Below, piece by piece: positions 7,703-14,014 of a DNA stretch of 14,201 nucleotides. How positions within the stretch are numbered: position 1 is the stretch's first letter; each line of letters starts with the position of its first letter. A model generated the notes under the pieces. It ran no database searches, had not been told where the DNA came from, and worked only from the letters and a program-made list of their open reading frames with translations. Source of the DNA: an uncultured Oscillospiraceae bacterium (GTDB lineage: Bacteria; Bacillota_A; Clostridia; Oscillospirales; Oscillospiraceae); contig CAAEOU010000340.1 in NCBI GenBank assembly GCA_900757695.1, forward strand, positions 1 through 14,201. The letters run 5' to 3'. The position numbers were made by a program, and so were the translations under genes.

Positions 7703-7731
7703 TTGACTTTTTCCTCCGGGTATGATACGTT
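7703..7731 (+). promoter_or_regulatory. Possible weak promoter for the DUF975-like/HAD operon
   Basis: TTGACT (7703-7708) lies 17 bases before TACGTT (7726-7731), a poor -10 element. The closer TATGAT (7721-7726) is only 12 bases away, too short a spacing. The pair lies just upstream of the preferred TTG start at 7770. A weak promoter would fit one needing an activator, for instance the divergent regulator, but that is speculation. Confidence 0.3.
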
Positions 7732-7769
7732 TCATATCGCATATTTTGCCCAGAATTGGAGTTGATTTT

Positions 7770-8621
7770 TTGAATCGCCGTGAAATAAAACTTACCGCAA
7801 AATCAAGAGCCGCCCAGGCGGGAAAACCTGCTAAGCTGCTGACGCTGGTGACGCTCATTAGCCAGGCTGTGTTGTTGGGGCTCCAATATGCCGCCAATGA
7901 GCTAAGCGCCCATATCGGCAGCAGCAGCAATTACCTCAGCGCCACTGTGGCTTCCGGTGCCAGAAGTCTGCTGCTCTCCCTGGCCATCGGTCTCGTCATT
8001 CAGGCTGTCATGCAGATGATCCGCGCCGGTTACACGCTGGGTGCACTGCGGATCCATCGACAGGAGGAGGTTCCCATGAACACCTTTCTGGAGGGCTTTT
8101 ATATGCCCCTGCGGGTCATTCTGCTGGAAATAATGCATACACTGCTGCTGATCGCATGGAGTTACGCCTTCCTGATCCCCATCAGCTTTCTGGTCAGTCT
8201 TGGCTACGGTCTCTTCTCCTCCAGCGCGGATTTGGCGGCAATGCTCACCGATCCCACCAACGCCGCAGTGGGACTGACCATTGGCGTAGGCGTCCTGACC
8301 GTTCTGGTCATGTGGATCGTCTCCTATCGGTACCGGATGATCTGGTTTCTGTTGATGGATCACCCCGATGCCTCCCCATGGCAGCTGCTTCGGACCTCCA
8401 GCGCTATGACCCAAGGCCACCGCTGGGAGCTGTTTCTGCTGGATTTGAGCTTTCTGCCCTGGTTTCTGCTCTGCGGGCTCACCCTCGGCATTCTGCTGAT
8501 CTGGAAGGGCCCCTATTTCGCAGCCGCCTACGCCGGGGCCTATGAGTCCATGTGTGAGGACCTAAAGGCCCGGCAGCAGCGAGCACAGGAGCTCCGCCAG
8601 CAGTATCCGCCCCATTCATAA
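7770..8621 (+). CDS. DUF975-like polytopic membrane protein
   Basis: This is a membrane protein of 283 residues with no known reaction. Starting at TTG 7770 it opens NRREIKLTAKSRA, like the basic N-terminus of DUF975 proteins, then has about five to six membrane segments (near 22-40, 66-84, 114-145, 165-193, 220-248). The C-terminal region matches my memory of DUF975: a conserved Ser-rich/Gly-His segment (LLRTSSAMTQGHRWELF, residues 207-222), then LSFLPWFLL and a GPYFAAAYAGAYE end. TTG 7770 has GGAG eight bases upstream; an ATG at 7722 in frame would add 16 residues but lacks a ribosome site. The HAD gene starts 12 bases after it, so they are probably one operon, divergent from the XRE/TPR regulator. 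Family assignment is by memory of motifs, so moderately sure. Confidence 0.75.
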   Translation: MNRREIKLTAKSRAAQAGKPAKLLTLVTLISQAVLLGLQYAANELSAHIGSSSNYLSATVASGARSLLLSLAIGLVIQAVMQMIRAGYTLGALRIHRQEEVPMNTFLEGFYMPLRVILLEIMHTLLLIAWSYAFLIPISFLVSLGYGLFSSSADLAAMLTDPTNAAVGLTIGVGVLTVLVMWIVSYRYRMIWFLLMDHPDASPWQLLRTSSAMTQGHRWELFLLDLSFLPWFLLCGLTLGILLIWKGPYFAAAYAGAYESMCEDLKARQQRAQELRQQYPPHS

Positions 8622-8633
8622 GGAAGGAAGCCT

Positions 8634-9269
8634 ATGAAGACACCAAAAACCGTGATCTGGGACTGGAATGGGACATTGGCCGATGACGGCTATGCCTCTC
8701 TGCTGGTGGTCAACGATATTCTCGCCAAACGAAATATGCCGCCCATCACCATGGATCAGTATTACCAGTACATCGACACGCCCATCAGCCGCTTTTATGA
8801 ACATCTGTTTGATCTGAATAAAGTTCCCATGGCAGAGATCACCCGGGACTTTCAGGCATTCTATCCCCGGCATTTTCAGGCGCTCCATCAGGGCGTACCG
8901 GAGCTTCTGGACAGCCTCCGAAACCACGGCATCCCACAAATCATTTTAAGCTCCGGCTATCAGGCGGCGCTGGAACGGGATCTTTTCCGCTTCCACATTG
9001 CAGGCTATTTTGACGCCGTGCTGGGCGCCAATGATACACTGGCCTCTGGAAAGGTACAGCGGGGCCTTGACTGGCTGGCCACACAGTCCATCGCACCGGA
9101 GGACATGGTTCTGATCGGCGACACCCTCCACGACTTTGAAACCGCTCAGGCCATGGGTGTCCCCTGCATTCTCTGCGCCATTGGACACCAGTCCAAGGCT
9201 GATCTGCTTTCTGCCGGTGTTCCCGTGGTCGATGCATTTTCTCAGCTGTCTCCCCTACTGCTACCTTAG
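8634..9269 (+). CDS. HAD-superfamily hydrolase (phosphatase-like, subfamily IA)
   Basis: This is a 211-residue cytoplasmic haloacid dehalogenase-type hydrolase, probably a small-molecule phosphatase; its substrate is unknown. Motif I is DWNGT (10-14) with nucleophile Asp10; the usual second Asp (acid/base) is Asn12. Motif II is ILSSGY (Ser106/Ser107), motif III Lys140, and motif IV GDTLHD (162-167) with metal-binding acids. The insert at about 20-85 is a helical C1 cap, as in phosphoglycolate-phosphatase-like enzymes. The ribosome site AAGGAAGG precedes ATG 8634, and the gene follows the membrane protein by 12 bases. It ends with TAG (9267-9269), with a TGA in frame two codons later. No clear terminator follows, so readthrough into the acetyltransferase gene is possible. 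Confidence 0.9.
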   Translation: MKTPKTVIWDWNGTLADDGYASLLVVNDILAKRNMPPITMDQYYQYIDTPISRFYEHLFDLNKVPMAEITRDFQAFYPRHFQALHQGVPELLDSLRNHGIPQIILSSGYQAALERDLFRFHIAGYFDAVLGANDTLASGKVQRGLDWLATQSIAPEDMVLIGDTLHDFETAQAMGVPCILCAIGHQSKADLLSAGVPVVDAFSQLSPLLLP

Positions 9270-9278
9270 AAAAATTGA

Positions 9279-9307
9279 TTGCATTGTTGTTTTAGGGGAA
9301 GTATAAT
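9279..9307 (+). promoter_or_regulatory. Predicted vegetative promoter of the GNAT gene
   Basis: TTGCAT (9279-9284) is 17 bases from a perfect TATAAT (9302-9307). The predicted start near 9314 leaves a leader of about 25 bases before ATG 9340. Confidence 0.75.
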
Positions 9308-9339
9308 ACTCTCAGAACTGAAATAACGGAGTGATTCCA

Positions 9340-10101
9340 ATGAACAAGCAGGAAATCTCATTTTACGAGGAGCTTCAGTGCAATGCCTTTCCGGCCCTGC
9401 AAAATGTCATGTACGACGGCTGGAGTGTCCGCTTCGGCGGCGGCTTTACCTATCGGGTAAACTGCGCCAACCCCATGTATCCCGAAACGCTCCCCGCCCG
9501 GGAAAAAATCGAGTATACCGAGTCTCTCTATCGGCACTCCGGCCTTTCCATGTCCATCTTCAAGCTGCATGAGGGCATGGATCCGGCGCAGCTGGACGCC
9601 TGTACCAAGGTGCTCGATGAAATGGGCTACGGCACCGAGCGTGACGGCAACATCTTTGTCTGTGACTTGGCCGATTATCCCAGAAAGACAGGCACTGCGG
9701 TAACTGTCAGCGGCGAAATGACCGAGGCATGGCTGGACGGCTTTCTTACCATGAACGGAACTGCTGAAGCTCAGCGCCCCGCTGCATCCGCAATGCTTGG
9801 CAACATCCATTACCCCATTGCCGCCGCCTCTATTGTAGAAAACGGAAAAATGGTTGCCTGCGGTCTGGGTGTGCTGGAACGGGGCCATGTGGGGCTCTAT
9901 GACATCTATGTGGACGCTGACTGCCGCCGCCGCGGACTGGGCGGAGACATCTGCACCGCCATTATGAACTATGGCAAGGAGCAGGGCTGCACCACTGCCT
10001 ACCTTCAGGTGCTGTCCGATAACCACGGCGCACGTGCCCTGTACCATCAACTGGGCTATACGGAAACCTACGAATACTGGTTCCGCACAAAACGCTTCTA
10101 A
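9340..10101 (+). CDS. GNAT-family N-acetyltransferase
   Basis: This 253-residue protein would transfer an acetyl group from acetyl-CoA to an amine; its substrate is unknown. The C-terminal GNAT fold (about 120-250) shows the acetyl-CoA loop R-x-x-G-x-G as CRRRGLGG (195-202), preceded by the strand GLYDIYVD and followed by the downstream motif DNHGARALYHQLGY (227-240). The N-terminal 110 residues form a divergent second half, so this is a long two-lobed GNAT. ATG 9340 was chosen because GGAG lies eight bases upstream; an in-frame GTG at 9331 overlaps that ribosome site. It has its own promoter and is followed after 15 bases by a 40-residue membrane peptide gene, probably in the same transcript. 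Confidence 0.88.
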   Translation: MNKQEISFYEELQCNAFPALQNVMYDGWSVRFGGGFTYRVNCANPMYPETLPAREKIEYTESLYRHSGLSMSIFKLHEGMDPAQLDACTKVLDEMGYGTERDGNIFVCDLADYPRKTGTAVTVSGEMTEAWLDGFLTMNGTAEAQRPAASAMLGNIHYPIAAASIVENGKMVACGLGVLERGHVGLYDIYVDADCRRRGLGGDICTAIMNYGKEQGCTTAYLQVLSDNHGARALYHQLGYTETYEYWFRTKRF

Positions 10102-10116
10102 GAAAGGAGATTCCCT

Positions 10117-10239
10117 ATGAAGATCGCACGCTTTGTACTGAAAATCGTCGGCGCTTCTCTGACGCTGGCTGGCGGTATCTGCCTGATCATCGGCTTCTGG
10201 GACAAGCTGACCGCTCCCTTCCACTGTAATGAGGACTAA
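10117..10239 (+). CDS. 40-residue single-helix membrane protein
   Basis: This short gene encodes MKIARFVLKIVGASLTLAGG followed by 20 more residues ending FHCNED. The N-terminus is basic, one hydrophobic helix covers about residues 5-28, and the tail WDKLTAPFHCNED is short and mixed-charge. A strong ribosome site AAAGGAGA lies six bases before the ATG, and a perfect terminator begins 12 bases after the TAA. These boundaries, and its place 15 bases after the GNAT gene, argue that it is translated. I do not recognise a family. Possible roles are an accessory membrane microprotein or a small partner of an envelope complex; nothing in the sequence decides. Confidence 0.75.
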   Translation: MKIARFVLKIVGASLTLAGGICLIIGFWDKLTAPFHCNED

Positions 10240-10251
10240 TCGAGATGCCAA

Positions 10252-10288
10252 ATCGCCCCGCAGATTTTGATCTGCGGGGCGATCTTTT
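10252..10288. terminator. Shared bidirectional terminator between the small membrane protein and the cyclophilin gene
   Basis: A perfect 13-bp stem (10252-10264 with 10271-10283) with a six-base loop is followed by CTTTTG on the + strand. It lies between convergent stops at 10239 and 10301, so it can end both transcripts. The T-tracts are short on both sides. Confidence 0.85.
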
Positions 10289-10300
10289 GACTGATTGGAT

Positions 10301-10960
10301 TTACTCGGTTTCTACAGCGGAACCATAGTCTTCCTTGGGTGTAGTCTTGGGCGTGCCGTAATCCACGCCATAGGTCTCCACCCGGATGGACTCAATGACA
10401 ATGTCCTTTCTGGGCTTATCATTGGAATCCACATCCGTCTGAGAAAGCTTCTTCAGGATATTCATGCCGGAGAACACCTTGCCAAAGGCCGCATACTGAC
10501 CCTGCAGACTGTCCTTATCCGCCATGAGAATAAAGAACTGGCTGCCGGCAGAGTTATAGGCTTCCTCCGTGTCGCTGCCGGAATCGGAGAACCGGGCCAT
10601 GGCGATGACGCCCTCCTCCATCTTGATGTCATTCTTCTTAAAGCCGTTGTCTGCAAATTCACCGTCAATGGTATAGCCCGGGCCGCCGGTGCCATCTCCG
10701 TTGGGATCACCGCCCTGAATGATAAAGTCTTCTACCACCCGATGGAACGTAAGCCCGTCATAAAACCCGGCGTTGGCCAGAGAGATAAAGTTCGCCACCG
10801 TGTTGGGTGCCTGATCCGGATAGAGATAAATGGTGATCTGATCGCCGCCCTCCAATGTCATGGTGGCAACCGGCTTTTTTTTACTGCCGCAGCCGGACAG
10901 GCAGCAGGTCAAAATGCAGACTGCCAGCATAAGGCAGAGGACTCTTTTTAGTTTCTTCAT
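10301..10960 (-). CDS. Cyclophilin-type peptidyl-prolyl cis-trans isomerase, lipoprotein
   Basis: This 219-residue extracytoplasmic folding enzyme would catalyse cis-trans isomerisation of prolyl bonds in exported proteins. The N-terminus is a lipoprotein signal: basic MKKLKR, a hydrophobic stretch, and lipobox LSGC with Cys24 as the lipid-modified residue. The cyclophilin domain (about 33-198) shows FHRVVEDFIIQGGDP (72-86) with the catalytic Arg74, Gln82 nearby, and AGSQFFI (138-144). The C-terminal tail after about residue 200 is short, Thr/Pro-rich and acidic. ATG 10960 follows GGAGG; the open frame reaches 11020 but would place extra residues ahead of the lipoprotein signal. The gene is monocistronic and divergent from pckG. 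Confidence 0.92.
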   Translation of the reverse strand: MKKLKRVLCLMLAVCILTCCLSGCGSKKKPVATMTLEGGDQITIYLYPDQAPNTVANFISLANAGFYDGLTFHRVVEDFIIQGGDPNGDGTGGPGYTIDGEFADNGFKKNDIKMEEGVIAMARFSDSGSDTEEAYNSAGSQFFILMADKDSLQGQYAAFGKVFSGMNILKKLSQTDVDSNDKPRKDIVIESIRVETYGVDYGTPKTTPKEDYGSAVETE

Positions 10961-11010
10961 GCTTCTTCCTCCAAATAGCGGTCGGACCCATCCGGCCTGA
11001 TGTTTACAAT

Positions 11011-11039
11011 AATATATCAAAAAACAGCGTGATTTGCAA
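11011..11039 (-). promoter_or_regulatory. Predicted vegetative promoter of the cyclophilin lipoprotein
   Basis: On the - strand TTGCAA (11034-11039) and TATATT (11011-11016) are 17 bases apart, giving a start near 11004 and a leader of about 44 bases before ATG 10960. This also makes the upstream in-frame start at 11020 impossible from this promoter. Confidence 0.7.
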
Positions 11040-11131
11040 CTGATATTCCGTTATTTTTCACAGAACCCACCCATTTTCGCTTTCAATTTATCGATTTACC
11101 GCAATAAATTTTACGGATTCTGCATTTTCCC

Positions 11132-11160
11132 TTGAAAACTGGCGGAATTTATTATATGAT
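11132..11160 (+). promoter_or_regulatory. Predicted vegetative promoter of pckG
   Basis: TTGAAA (11132-11137) and TATGAT (11155-11160) are separated by 17 bases. The start near 11167 leaves about 60 bases of leader before ATG 11228. No operator or riboswitch was recognised in that leader; the AT-rich 11041-11131 holds nothing else I can name. Confidence 0.75.
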
Positions 11161-11227
11161 TACAAAGTAATCTTTCTGCCGGGGCTCAGCTACGAGGGCT
11201 TTGGCGGACAATATGGAGGAACAATTT

Positions 11228-12994
11228 ATGGCACTTACCAACAACGTCAAGGTAAACGCATGGCTGGATGAGGTGACCCAGCTTGTAAAGCCTGACGCCG
11301 TGGAGCTCATTACCGGTGATAAGGCCCAGTTGGACCGACTCACCGCTGAGGCAGTTTCCACGGGTGAATTTATTACCCTGAATCAGGAAAAGCTTCCCGG
11401 CTGCTATCTCCACCGCTCCAATCCCAACGATGTGGCCCGCGTGGAGAGCCGTACCTTTATCTGCTCCCGGAAGGAAGAGGATGCAGGCCCCACCAACAAC
11501 TGGATGGACCCTCATGAGATGTATGCAAAGCTCCATAAGCTCTATGACGGTGCCATGAAGGGCCGCACCATGTATGTGATTCCCTATTCCATGAGCATTG
11601 TTGGCTCCCCCTTTGCCAAGTATGGCATTGAGGTCACCGATTCGATCTATGTTGTCATTTCTATGAACATCATGACCCGCATCGGCAATGAGGTTCTGGA
11701 CGCACTGGGCACTGACGGTGACTTTATCAAGGGTCTCCACGCCAAGGCTGACCTGAACCCCGAGGAGCGCTACATCGTACAGTTCCCCGAGGACAATACC
11801 ATCATGTCCATCAACTCCGGCTACGGCGGCAACGTTCTTTTGGGCAAAAAATGCTTTGCTCTGCGCATTGCCTCCTATCTGGGCCGTCAGGAGGACTGGA
11901 TGGCCGAGCATATGCTGATCCTTGGCATTCAGAATCCTCAGGGTGAGATCCGCTATGTGACCGCCGCCTTCCCCTCTGCCTGCGGCAAGACGAATCTTGC
12001 CATGCTGGTGCCTCCGGAAGAGTATCAGAAGAAGGGCTACAAGGTCTGGACCGTTGGCGATGACATTGCATGGCTGCGGATCGGCCCCGATGGCCGTCTG
12101 TGGGCTGTAAACCCCGAAAACGGCTTCTTTGGCGTTGCCCCCGGCACCTCTGCCAAATCCAATCCCAATGCTCTGGCCTCTACCGCAAAGAACACATTGT
12201 TCACCAATGTTGTGCTGAACAAGGACGACAATACCGTATGGTGGGAAGGCATGAACAAGACACCCCCCACCAATGCAGAGGATTAGCAGGGCCGTCCCTG
12301 GAATGGCGAAACCGCCACAGAGAAGGGTGCACATCCCAACTCCCGCTTCACCGCCCCTGCCAAAAACTGCCCCTGCATCTCCCCCGAGTTTGACAACCCC
12401 CAGGGCGTTCCCATTTCCGCCATCATCTTCGGCGGGCGCCGGGCAAAGACCGCTCCGCTGGTCTATCAGTCCCGTTCCTGGCAGCACGGCGTATTTGTAG
12501 GCTCCATTATGGCCTCTGAGACCACCGCCGCCGCCACCGGCGCAGTGGGCGTGCTCCGCCGTGACCCCATGGCTATGCGTCCCTTCTGTGGCTACCACAT
12601 GGGCGACTACTGGCAGCACTGGCTGGATATGGGCAACAAGATTCCCAATCCTCCCAAGATCTTTAATGTCAACTGGTTCCGCACCGACGAGGACGGCAAC
12701 TTCCTGTGGCCGGGCTTTGGCGACAACCTCCGTGTGCTGGAGTGGATCCTGAAGCGATGCTTCGATGAGGTGGACGCACAGGAGACCCCCATCGGCTACG
12801 AGCCCAATCCCGCAGACATCAATCTGGAGGGCACCGATGTCTCTCTGGAGACCCTCACCGGTCTGCTCAGCGTGGATAAGGATCTGTGGATGGAGGATGT
12901 TGCAAACATCGAAGACTTCTACAAGGACTTTGGCGATAAACTGCCTACAGCCTTGAAGGAAGAACTGGAAACCCTGAAGGAGAACCTTCAGTAA
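11228..12994 (+). pseudogene. pckG: Phosphoenolpyruvate carboxykinase (GTP), interrupted by one in-frame TAG
   Basis: The intact enzyme interconverts oxaloacetate + GTP and PEP + GDP + CO2 in the cytosol; in anaerobes it can run in either direction. The full frame spans 589 codons with the stop, the normal size for GTP-type PEPCK. Codons 1-352 carry the PEP/oxaloacetate site (SGYGGN, 197-202), the GTP-type P-loop SACGKTN with Cys252 (250-256), and GDDIAW (277-282). A TAG at 12284-12286 is codon 353. The same frame then continues without another stop: NSRFTAP, FGGRRAKTAPL, the lid region SETTAAATGAVGV, and the guanine-binding end NWFRTDEDGNFLWPGFGDN, to TAA 12994. The 352-residue product would lack the lid and guanine site, so it should be inactive. 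The internal ATG at 12509 has no good ribosome site. The start at 11228 has GGAGGA seven bases upstream. Confidence 0.85.
12284..12286 (+). other. In-frame TAG at a position normally tryptophan in pckG
   Basis: The local reading is TNAED-stop-QGRPW. In GTP-type PEPCK the usual pattern here, from memory, is an acidic-Trp pair followed by a basic or polar residue and Gly (for example IDWQG or VDWKG). One base change, TGG to TAG, explains the interruption. Confidence 0.8.
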
Positions 12995-13008
12995 TCCTCA
13001 TACATTTT

Positions 13009-13052
13009 GTCGTCGGGCACATAGCAAAGTGCCCGGCGACTTTTATTTTTTT
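13009..13052 (+). terminator. Intrinsic terminator of pckG
   Basis: A 12-bp stem (13009-13020 with 13029-13040, one G-U pair) with an 8-base loop is followed by a T-rich tract TTTTATTTTTTT (13041-13052). It starts 14 bases after the TAA at 12994. This is the strongest terminator in the window. Confidence 0.92.
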
Positions 13053-13123
13053 GTAAACAATATGAACTTTTCGTACAATTGCACAATTTTCTGTGGTTTT
13101 CTATTTCCTTTCTACCACAACTG

Positions 13124-13132
13124 TGCTATAGT
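13124..13132 (+). promoter_or_regulatory. Predicted extended -10 promoter of hpf
   Basis: TGC followed by TATAGT (13127-13132) forms an extended -10 element. No good -35 lies 16-18 bases upstream (TTTCCT at 13104-13109 is poor). Start would be near 13139, giving about 40 bases of leader. HPF genes are often under stress or stationary-phase control; no sigma-B-type box was recognised. Confidence 0.55.
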
Positions 13133-13179
13133 AGGGATAGAAGGATTCTTCCTTCAATGCACATAAGGAGTTGATTTCT

Positions 13180-13722
13180 ATGGATGTGAAGTTAAACGAA
13201 AGAAAGTGCACGGTAGATCCCGCCGTAAAGGCCTATGCCGAAAAAAAGGTCGGCAAGCTGGAGCGTTACTTCCGTGGAGATGCAGAGGCTTCTGTCACCT
13301 TCCGGGTGGAAAAGAAGAACTGCCGCGTTGAGCTTACCGTTCATGCCAGCAACACCTACTTCCGGGCCGAGGAAACCACCAGCGATATGATGGCCTCTAT
13401 TGACGCCGCAGTTGCCACCATCGAAGGTCAAATTCGAAAGAATAAGACCCGACTGGCCCGCCGCCTTCGCACGGATGCCTTCAGCCGCAGTCCCGATGCG
13501 CCGGATGCGGTTCCTGTGGAAACCGGCGATTCCGATTTTCAGATTGTTCGCTCCAAAAAGTGCCCCATTAAGCCCATGACAGTCGAAGAAGCCATTTTGC
13601 AGATGAATCTGTTGGGCCACAGCTTCTTTGTATTCCGGGACGATGCCGCTGGCGGTGCTGTCTCCGTGGTCTATCGTCGAAACGATGGCGGCTACGGGCT
13701 CATTGAGGATAATGAGATCTAA
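13180..13722 (+). CDS. hpf: Ribosome hibernation promoting factor, long form
   Basis: This 180-residue cytoplasmic factor binds the 30S decoding site and joins 70S ribosomes into inactive 100S dimers when growth stops. Residues 1-97 form the S30AE/YfiA-type domain (KLNERKCTVDPAVKAYAEKK, then a basic end RKNKTRLARRLR at 87-98). A flexible linker (about 99-117) leads to the long-form C-terminal dimerisation domain (about 119-177), with IVRSKKCPIKPMTVEEAILQ and LLGHSFFVFRD. Long-form HPF is the usual type in Firmicutes. ATG 13180 has AAGGAG nine bases upstream; a TTG at 13171 directly after the ribosome site is too close. It is monocistronic, between two terminators. Confidence 0.94.
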   Translation: MDVKLNERKCTVDPAVKAYAEKKVGKLERYFRGDAEASVTFRVEKKNCRVELTVHASNTYFRAEETTSDMMASIDAAVATIEGQIRKNKTRLARRLRTDAFSRSPDAPDAVPVETGDSDFQIVRSKKCPIKPMTVEEAILQMNLLGHSFFVFRDDAAGGAVSVVYRRNDGGYGLIEDNEI

Positions 13723-13735
13723 ATATGCCGATTAC

Positions 13736-13770
13736 GCTGCCGCGCCGTTCCCCGGTGCGGCAGCTTTTTT
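13736..13770 (+). terminator. Intrinsic terminator of hpf
   Basis: An 11-bp stem (13736-13746 with 13754-13764, one G-U pair), a 7-base loop and six Ts (13765-13770) follow the hpf stop by 13 bases. Confidence 0.92.
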
Positions 13771-13798
13771 CATCTCAGTTTCTCCGAATAAATTGCTA

Positions 13799-13827
13799 TT
13801 GCAATGTACCGTCAATCGTGCTACCAT
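13799..13827 (+). promoter_or_regulatory. Predicted promoter of the riboswitch-thiM transcript
   Basis: TTGCAA (13799-13804) and TACCAT (13822-13827) are 17 bases apart, with TGC before the -10 as an extended element. The start is predicted at about G13834, two bases before the TPP aptamer, so the riboswitch would sit at the very 5' end of the RNA. Confidence 0.65.
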
Positions 13828-13835
13828 ATATCCGT

Positions 13836-13927
13836 CAATAGGGGAGCCTGCACGAGCAGGCTGAGAGTGGGCTGCATCGCCCTGACCCATAACCTGATGT
13901 GGATAATGCCACCGTAGGGATATATTG
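13836..13927 (+). ncRNA. TPP riboswitch aptamer (THI element)
   Basis: The conserved THI-box core is visible: GGGGAGCC, GGCTGAGA (13859-13866), CCTGAC, ACCTGATGTGGATAATGCC and the CGTAGGGA end. Helices seen are P1 (CAATA 13836-13840 with TATTG 13923-13927), P3 (GCCTGC 13846-13851 with GCAGGC 13856-13861, loop ACGA), an extra small hairpin GGGC/GCCC (13869-13872 with 13879-13882), and P5 (GTGG with CCAC around ATAATG). Thiamin pyrophosphate binding stabilises the aptamer and, with the terminator downstream, is expected to switch thiM off. The start of P1 fits the predicted transcription start. Confidence 0.95.
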
Positions 13928-13963
13928 CTGCACCTGGGGTCACTGGATCTTTGGGACGTTTTG

Positions 13964-13995
13964 CGGATATGTCTTTACGGACATATCCGTTTTTT
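13964..13995 (+). terminator. Riboswitch-controlled intrinsic terminator before thiM
   Basis: A perfect 10-bp stem (13964-13973 with 13980-13989), a six-base loop and TTTTTT (13990-13995) lie between the TPP aptamer and the thiM ribosome site AAAGGAG. The terminator's 3' arm contains ATATCC (13983-13988), which can pair with GGATAT (13918-13923) at the 3' end of the aptamer. That would give a simple on/off switch: aptamer folded, terminator forms; aptamer unfolded, GGATAT captures the arm and thiM is read. The pairing is seen; the mechanism is inferred. Confidence 0.88.
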
Positions 13996-14014
13996 ACTGC
14001 AAAGGAGTATCATT

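Noticed and set aside
9251..9299. TCCCCT/AGGGGA as a terminator after the HAD gene
   Set aside because: Six base pairs with a loop of 37 bases and no following T-tract; it overlaps the GNAT promoter instead.
11186..12619. A 477-codon open frame on the - strand across pckG
   Set aside because: It is antisense to a clear PEPCK frame. Its translation is rich in Gly/His/Ala without recognisable domains, as expected from the codon bias of the + gene, and no ribosome site was seen.
12509..12994. A separate gene for the C-terminal part of PEPCK starting at ATG 12509
   Set aside because: The ATG is inside a conserved segment (SIMASETT), there is no good ribosome site before it, and 74 codons of clear PEPCK sequence lie upstream in the same frame after the TAG. 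It is the same interrupted gene.
13826..13925. 8-bp pairing ATATATCC/GGATATAT as riboswitch P1
   Set aside because: It would use the conserved GGGA of the TPP core, which belongs to another helix, and its 5' half lies before the predicted transcription start. CAATA/TATTG fits better as P1.
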